Source: an uncultured Bermanella sp.
GTDB taxonomy: Bacteria > Pseudomonadota > Gammaproteobacteria > Pseudomonadales > Oceanobacteraceae
Assembly: GCA_913054445.1 (NCBI GenBank)
Contig: CAJXIK010000051.1
Coordinates: 1-9,996 of the forward strand
Length of the DNA: 9,996 nt
Direction of reading: 5' to 3'
The notes beneath the pieces were generated by a model that was given only the letters and a program-made list of their open reading frames with translations, did no database searches and was not told the origin of the DNA. Each line of letters opens with the position of its first letter. The stretch's first letter is position 1. The position numbers were made by a program, and so were the translations under genes. This document shows positions 5,975-9,996 of the stretch, piece by piece.

Positions 5975-8095
5975 ATGAAACACTATTCAAACGCAGTGCT
6001 TAATTTATCTTTGCTCATGTTAGCGGTTCATTCACATTCGTCGTGGGCAGGCAGCCTCTACGAACTGGATAAGGTGGTGGTCACCTCTACCCGTGAGGCA
6101 AGGCCCCTCGCGGATTTGGCCGAATCTGTGGGGGTGTTGTCGCAGCAAGAAATTGAAAATATCTCCCCCTCTCACCCCAGTGAAGTATTGAACCGCAGCG
6201 CGGGTGTTTACATTAATAACCTGGGGGGCGAAGGGCACATGACCGCCATTCGCCAACCCATCACCACCAGTGCCGTGTATTTATTTTTAGAGGATGGTGT
6301 GCCCACGCGCCCCAGCGGTTTTTTTAATCACAACGGTTTGTACGAAGTGAACATTCCCCAGAGTGAGCGCCTTGAGGTGACTAAGGGGCCGGGGTCGGCT
6401 CTGTACGGCAGTGGTGCCATGGGCGGAATCATCAATAGCATCAGCGCGAAGGTTAGCGAGCAGGCCACTAGCAAAGTCGATGTGGAAACCGGCAGCCATG
6501 ATTGGCAGCGGGTATTGCTTAGCAGCAGTCGCCCATTAAGCGCGCATAGTGGCGTGGGTATTCAGGCTAACTTCACCAAAAATAGCAGCTTTAGGGATGA
6601 TGCCGACTATCAGCGAAAAAATTTAAATATGCGTTTCAACTATCGGCTGGGCACTAACATCAGCGCCAAAAATACGCTGTCGTTCACCGAGGTGGAGCAA
6701 AGCGGGGTGTCGAGTCTAGAGTATGACGATTATAAAAATGACGCGACCAAAAATAAATATCAGGCGGATGTGGGGGCGCGCAATATTGAGGCGCTGCGCG
6801 TTAGCAGCGAGATTAATATCATCCCCCAGCCCAGCGACCTTATTTCCCTCACGCCTTTTTATCGTCACAACCAATCTAGCATGATGCCCAGTTGGATGGT
6901 GAGTTACGACGCCAACGTGCGGGACACTAAGTTTGAATCCTTTGGCCTGTTAAGCAAGTGGCGCAGACAATTTGATGATGGTGGGCAGATAATATCCGGC
7001 CTCGACATCGACCACACGCCATCACGTTTTCAAGAATTTGCGGTGGCCCGTGGCGATATAAATCGAGCAGGCGACATCATCACCGGCTTTAACAAAAGTG
7101 ATGATCTAAATTATAAATACAAGGCAACGCAAACCAGTGTCAGCCCTTATCTGCATCTCGAAAACCAAGTAACCCCCAATATTCGCTTAAGTGCAGGCAT
7201 GCGCTATGACCTCTTTAGGGTAAATTATCGCGATCAATTGGCTGCTGCCCCCGTGGATACAAAACACCTGCGCCCAGAATCGCAGACCGTAAATTATAGT
7301 CACCTGAGCCCTAAGGCCAGCATCCTTTACCGACTCGATGCGCGCCATGATGCGTACGCCAATTATCGTCATGCTTTTCGCGCGCCGTCTGTGGGTAAAT
7401 TATTTCGCTCGGGTGGCAACACCAACACGGCCGAGTTAAAGCCGGTTAATACCGACAGCGTCGAGCTGGGCTTGCGCGGTTTAATCGGCGCGCTCATGTC
7501 CTATGAGTTAGCTGTCTATTACATGGAGAAGAGCAACGACATCGTCAGCGTGATTAACGGCGATAATGACCGCGTGTCATTAAACGCCGGTAGGAGCATT
7601 CATCAAGGCATCGAGTTGGGATTGAGTGGTGATCTCAGCCGCGACTTAAGTTTCAGTAGCGCGCTGAGTGTGAGCGAGCAAACCTATGGAAAGTTTGAGT
7701 ATTTATACAATTGCTTTAGCTGTGAGACACGGGTGGTGAATCAGCTTTTAAATTTCGATGGCAACTATGTGGGCAAAGCGCCTGACAGTCTAGCTAACAT
7801 CGCGCTGCGTTATGAGCCGCTGCGGGTGTACGGCCTCATGGTAGAGCTTGAGGTCGAACACGTGGGCGCATACTACACGGATGAAACCAACACGAATAAA
7901 TATTCAGGACACCAAATAGTAAATTTACGCAGCCATTACCAATTAAGCCGCGACCTACAGGTATATGGCCGCGTACAAAATTTAGCGGATGAACGCTACA
8001 GCACCTACACCTCTAATAAGGTGGGCAGTGACAAGATAGAGTACCGCCCAGGTGCCCCGTTAAGTCTGTTCGCTGGCTTGCGATTTTCGTTTTGA
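5975..8095 (+). CDS. TonB-dependent outer-membrane receptor, probably for a ferric siderophore
   Basis: Outer-membrane gated barrel that imports a scarce metal chelate using energy from TonB-ExbB-ExbD. The 706-residue precursor has a signal peptide (hydrophobic 8-20, probable cleavage after SWA at 25) and a TonB-box-like LDKVVVTS (31-38). A plug domain follows (about 44-160) with SERLEVTKGPGSALYGSG (130-147) and GGIIN, then a 22-strand-type barrel that ends in Phe (LFAGLRFSF), the usual recognition signal for the BAM complex. YRHAFRAPSVGKLFR (464-478) is a typical barrel motif. There is no N-terminal signalling (STN) domain, so it is not expected to drive a sigma/anti-sigma relay. Cys580 and Cys583 probably sit in an external loop. 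The substrate cannot be read from sequence: ferric siderophore is favoured because a PepSY membrane protein follows in the same operon, while heme, copper or another metal chelate remain possible. Confidence 0.93.
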   Translation: MKHYSNAVLNLSLLMLAVHSHSSWAGSLYELDKVVVTSTREARPLADLAESVGVLSQQEIENISPSHPSEVLNRSAGVYINNLGGEGHMTAIRQPITTSAVYLFLEDGVPTRPSGFFNHNGLYEVNIPQSERLEVTKGPGSALYGSGAMGGIINSISAKVSEQATSKVDVETGSHDWQRVLLSSSRPLSAHSGVGIQANFTKNSSFRDDADYQRKNLNMRFNYRLGTNISAKNTLSFTEVEQSGVSSLEYDDYKNDATKNKYQADVGARNIEALRVSSEINIIPQPSDLISLTPFYRHNQSSMMPSWMVSYDANVRDTKFESFGLLSKWRRQFDDGGQIISGLDIDHTPSRFQEFAVARGDINRAGDIITGFNKSDDLNYKYKATQTSVSPYLHLENQVTPNIRLSAGMRYDLFRVNYRDQLAAAPVDTKHLRPESQTVNYSHLSPKASILYRLDARHDAYANYRHAFRAPSVGKLFRSGGNTNTAELKPVNTDSVELGLRGLIGALMSYELAVYYMEKSNDIVSVINGDNDRVSLNAGRSIHQGIELGLSGDLSRDLSFSSALSVSEQTYGKFEYLYNCFSCETRVVNQLLNFDGNYVGKAPDSLANIALRYEPLRVYGLMVELEVEHVGAYYTDETNTNKYSGHQIVNLRSHYQLSRDLQVYGRVQNLADERYSTYTSNKVGSDKIEYRPGAPLSLFAGLRFSF

Positions 8096-8114
8096 TGCCG
8101 TCTAGGAAAATAAC

Positions 8115-9605
8115 ATGAGCCGCACGCAAACGCTTAAACTGGCCAGAAAATGGCACCTATTATTGGTGTGGCCCGCCATGCTGAGTGTGCTGGTTTATGT
8201 CTTGTCTTCACTGGCCCACCCCGTGGCAAACTGGTTGGGGCCAGCCAAGGCGCGTTTTCAGCCCCCCAGCCTGCACGCAGATGCCAAGGCGGTTAACAGC
8301 ATTGCCAGCATTATTAAACACAACCGGCTCGGCGCGGCGCACATCGCCAAGCTAGTGCCCTATGAAGACCGAGTGTTGTTGCAGGTTACGCAAGGCTCTG
8401 GGCAGGAGCAAAGCAGGCGTTATTTTTCGACTCAAGATTATAGCGAGCTTGCCGAGCACGACCGCCAGCAAGCTATCTGGTTAGCGCAGCAGTATGTGCT
8501 GGGCCAGCCTAAGGTGAAGTTTGTCGAATACATAAGCGAGTTTAACGATGCTTACCCCAAGAGCCAGCGTCTCTTGCCTGTCTATAAAATTCACTACCAA
8601 ACCGCCGACAACCTTAGCGCCATCGTGCATACCGAATCCTTGGCCTTAGTATCTCTTAGTAATGACGGCAAGCGCCTGCTTAAAAGTTTGTTCCGCATGC
8701 TGCATACCTTCGACTGGCTCAACGAATATGAAACCGTGCGCTTAATCGTCATTGCCGTGCTGTTGTCGTTGCTGTTAATTATGAGCCTCAGTGCCTGCTA
8801 TTTTTTGCTGGTGATGAAACGCCAGCGCGTCATTAAGTTGCGTGCGCGTCGTTGGCATCGGCGCTTGGCTTATGTTGTGGTGTTGCCATTATTTTTGTTT
8901 AGCGTCAGTGGTTTTTATCACTTGGGGCAGGCCAGCCTCTATAGCCATGATGAAAATTTAGACCTGCAAGATGCGCTGGACCTTAGCCAGTGGCAAGCGC
9001 CCATGGTCATGGCGGCAGAGCTTGCACCACTATCTTGGAATCAGGTAAGCCTAGTGCAGGCCGCTGGCCCAGTGTATCGCTTGCAAGCGGCGCGCGCGGG
9101 TAAACCCAGCCATGGTATGCCGAGCGGGCCAGCAAAACATGATGCCCCCGTTTATTTCTTAGATGCCCACGGGAGCCAGTTAGCGCACTACACAGATAGC
9201 GCTCTCATACACAAAAAATTGGCCAACTGGTTTGCCATCGGTGCAGATGATGTGGTTAACCAGCAGATGCTGCATGGCTTCGAGCAGGGTTACAGTTTTA
9301 AAAATAAACGTTTGCCGGTGTGGAAGTTCGAGCTGTTAAATACGCACAGAAATCATGTTTTCATAGACCCTGTCAGTCATCGCGTACTGGCCACCAACAA
9401 TCCACTGACACGCTTAGAAGGCTACAGTTTTTCTTATTTGCACATGTGGGGTTTCTTGAAACCCGTGCTCGGTCATTCTGGGCGGGATGTGATTTTCGTA
9501 CTGCTGTTGGTGCTGACCCTAGTGTTGAGCCTGTTCGGTTTACGGGTGCATTTAGCCGCGAAACGGCGAACACAAGCCACCGCTGGCAGGCAGCAGCCCG
9601 CCTAA
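8115..9605 (+). CDS. PepSY-associated transmembrane protein, candidate siderophore reductase
   Basis: Inner-membrane protein of 496 residues with four hydrophobic helices (about 15-36, 208-233, 250-268, 458-480) and two large extracytoplasmic regions (about 37-205 and 270-455). This is the layout of the PepSY_TM family (PiuB/FoxB type). Histidines near the helix ends, His14 (RKWH), His197 (MLHTFDW), His248 (RRWHRRLAY) and His443 (YLHMWGF), match positions expected to ligate heme between helices. FoxB of Pseudomonas aeruginosa, a family member, binds heme and reduces ferric siderophores. Transfer of that activity here is inference, and this protein is longer than FoxB. It starts 19 nt after the receptor stop codon with AGGA (8104-8107) at good spacing, so the two genes are very probably cotranscribed. 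The second periplasmic region has a His/Gly/Pro-rich stretch (about 329-345) that could contact metal. The C-terminus is basic and cytosolic. Confidence 0.85.
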   Translation: MSRTQTLKLARKWHLLLVWPAMLSVLVYVLSSLAHPVANWLGPAKARFQPPSLHADAKAVNSIASIIKHNRLGAAHIAKLVPYEDRVLLQVTQGSGQEQSRRYFSTQDYSELAEHDRQQAIWLAQQYVLGQPKVKFVEYISEFNDAYPKSQRLLPVYKIHYQTADNLSAIVHTESLALVSLSNDGKRLLKSLFRMLHTFDWLNEYETVRLIVIAVLLSLLLIMSLSACYFLLVMKRQRVIKLRARRWHRRLAYVVVLPLFLFSVSGFYHLGQASLYSHDENLDLQDALDLSQWQAPMVMAAELAPLSWNQVSLVQAAGPVYRLQAARAGKPSHGMPSGPAKHDAPVYFLDAHGSQLAHYTDSALIHKKLANWFAIGADDVVNQQMLHGFEQGYSFKNKRLPVWKFELLNTHRNHVFIDPVSHRVLATNNPLTRLEGYSFSYLHMWGFLKPVLGHSGRDVIFVLLLVLTLVLSLFGLRVHLAAKRRTQATAGRQQPA

Positions 9606-9634
9606 TTTTTAACACGCTTCCTTAAATACAGGAC

Positions 9635-9668
9635 ACAAAAAAGCCGCTATTGTTAGCGGCTTTTTTGT
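9635..9668 (+). terminator. Rho-independent terminator of the receptor operon
   Basis: GCCGCTA (9643-9649) pairs with TAGCGGC (9654-9660) around a TTGT loop, flanked by ACAAAAAA and TTTTTTGT, which extend the stem to about 15 bp. It begins 30 nt after the PepSY stop codon and shares its stem with the terminator at 5811-5842. Confidence 0.92.
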
Positions 9669-9709
9669 ACATGACCCAAGCTCTGAAGTGCATTATCTTT
9701 TTATCCGCC

Positions 9710-9822
9710 AGCTCAGAGGCTTAGTGCTTCTATTTGAGGTCGCCGTACATCCGTCCATGGAGGCTTAGCTTTGGCATCCATGCCAAAGACTCCCTCAAAT
9801 AGAAGCACTAAACCTCTAAGCT
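9710..9822. repeat. Palindromic element, copy A (cloverleaf-like, about 113 bp)
   Basis: The outer arms at 9710-9739 and 9793-9822 pair at 28 of 30 positions (mismatches 9714/9818 and 9720/9812). Between them are the conserved GGTCGCCG (9738-9745), a small hairpin TCCGT-CC-ATGGA (9750-9761, one G-T pair), a GGCTTAG linker, and a perfect hairpin CTTTGGCAT-CC-ATGCCAAAG (9769-9788). The strand would therefore fold into a long stem closed by two CC-looped hairpins. No open frame of note runs through it. The format is that of a small non-autonomous mobile or dispersed intergenic repeat; presence elsewhere in the genome cannot be seen here. Confidence 0.7.
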
Positions 9823-9830
9823 AAGTTATG

Positions 9831-9899
9831 TTAGCTGCTCGGTTATTAATTTTCTTTTCATGAACGGCCTAATTTTTAATAATCAGATTTAGCGGCTAA
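9831..9899. repeat. Imperfect stem-loop between the two palindromic elements
   Basis: TTAGCTGCT (9831-9839) pairs with AGCGGCTAA (9891-9899), and GGTTATTAA (9841-9849) pairs with TTAATAATC (9876-9884). Each helix is 9 bp with one wobble pair, and they are separated by an asymmetric internal loop (1 nt against 6). The AT-rich apical loop spans 9850-9875. It shares no obvious sequence with the flanking elements and has no T-run that would make it a terminator. Confidence 0.45.
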
Positions 9900-9919
9900 G
9901 TGGGCTTAGACCAAGGTTG

Positions 9920-9996
9920 GGTTTAGTGCTTTTTTAGGATGTTCGAGGCATGGATGCCGAGGTAAGCCCTCATGGATGAGTTCACGGCGACCTAAA
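9920..9996. repeat. Palindromic element, copy B, inverted and cut by the window end
   Basis: Read on the minus strand this is the same element as copy A. It begins (at the window edge) with GGTCGCCGT (complement of 9984-9992), then CTCAT-CC-ATGAG (9969-9980), the GGCTTA linker, GGCAT-CC-ATGCC (9947-9958), and the arm CCTAAAAAAGCACTAAACC (complement of 9920-9938), which corresponds to CCTCAAATAGAAGCACTAAACC in copy A. The final bases CCTAAA (9991-9996) are the beginning of the second arm, so the element should end some 15-25 bp beyond the window. Confidence 0.65.

Larger units (their letters stand above)
9606..9996. other. Gene-free right end of the window
   Basis: No credible coding region lies here on either strand. 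The stretch holds the operon terminator, about 40 unremarkable bases (9670-9709), and then the palindromic elements and stem-loop listed separately. The AT-rich 9840-9890 portion has no recognisable promoter pair. Confidence 0.7.

Noticed and set aside
9320..9625. Overlapping frames on both strands at the end of the PepSY gene
   Set aside because: They overlap the fourth membrane helix of a convincing gene and have no independent start signals.
9710..9996. Integron attC sites or a CRISPR array
   Set aside because: No GTTRRRY/RYYYAAC core pairs are placed as in attC, and the repeats are inverted palindromes, not regularly spaced direct repeats with spacers.

Overview
The window looks like chromosomal DNA of a gammaproteobacterium, most likely marine and in the Pseudomonadales/Cellvibrionales neighbourhood. 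The housekeeping proteins align closely, from memory, with Escherichia coli and Pseudomonas homologues. The order priA - rpmE - malic enzyme matches a block I recall from Pseudomonas, where the malic enzyme gene is followed by ponA and the pilMNOPQ genes. Assignment to a genus is not possible from sequence alone.

Layout. Positions 1-1374 hold glyA (serine hydroxymethyltransferase) with its upstream region. A strong bidirectional-looking terminator follows at 1406-1435. Positions 1448-1626 hold an inverted pair of 25-nt GTAG-headed palindromes (a REPIN-like REP doublet), and its right end overlaps the stop codon of the convergent priA gene (1622-3853, minus). priA diverges from rpmE (4060-4269; ribosomal protein L31, zinc-binding form), which has a structured leader of about 115 nt. 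After the rpmE terminator comes the short NADP-type malic enzyme gene (4508-5767). Next is a two-gene unit encoding a TonB-dependent outer-membrane receptor (5975-8095) and a four-helix PepSY-type inner-membrane protein (8115-9605). Positions 9606-9996 hold no gene: a terminator, then a nested set of palindromic repeats, with two inverted copies of one cloverleaf-like element flanking an unrelated stem-loop. The last copy is cut by the window edge.

How the genes relate. glyA, priA, rpmE and the malic enzyme gene are independent housekeeping units (one-carbon metabolism, replication restart, translation, pyruvate/NADPH supply), each with its own terminator. The receptor and PepSY genes are 19 nt apart and read as one operon for uptake of a metal chelate, probably a ferric siderophore, at the outer membrane. 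The PepSY protein is a candidate siderophore reductase in the inner membrane. This pair occupies the place where ponA would be expected from the Pseudomonas order, and near-identical terminator sequences lie on both sides of it, so it is probably an accessory insertion.

I found no wholly new multi-gene system. The most interesting material is non-coding: the REP doublet fused to the end of priA, and the covarying palindromic element at the right end.
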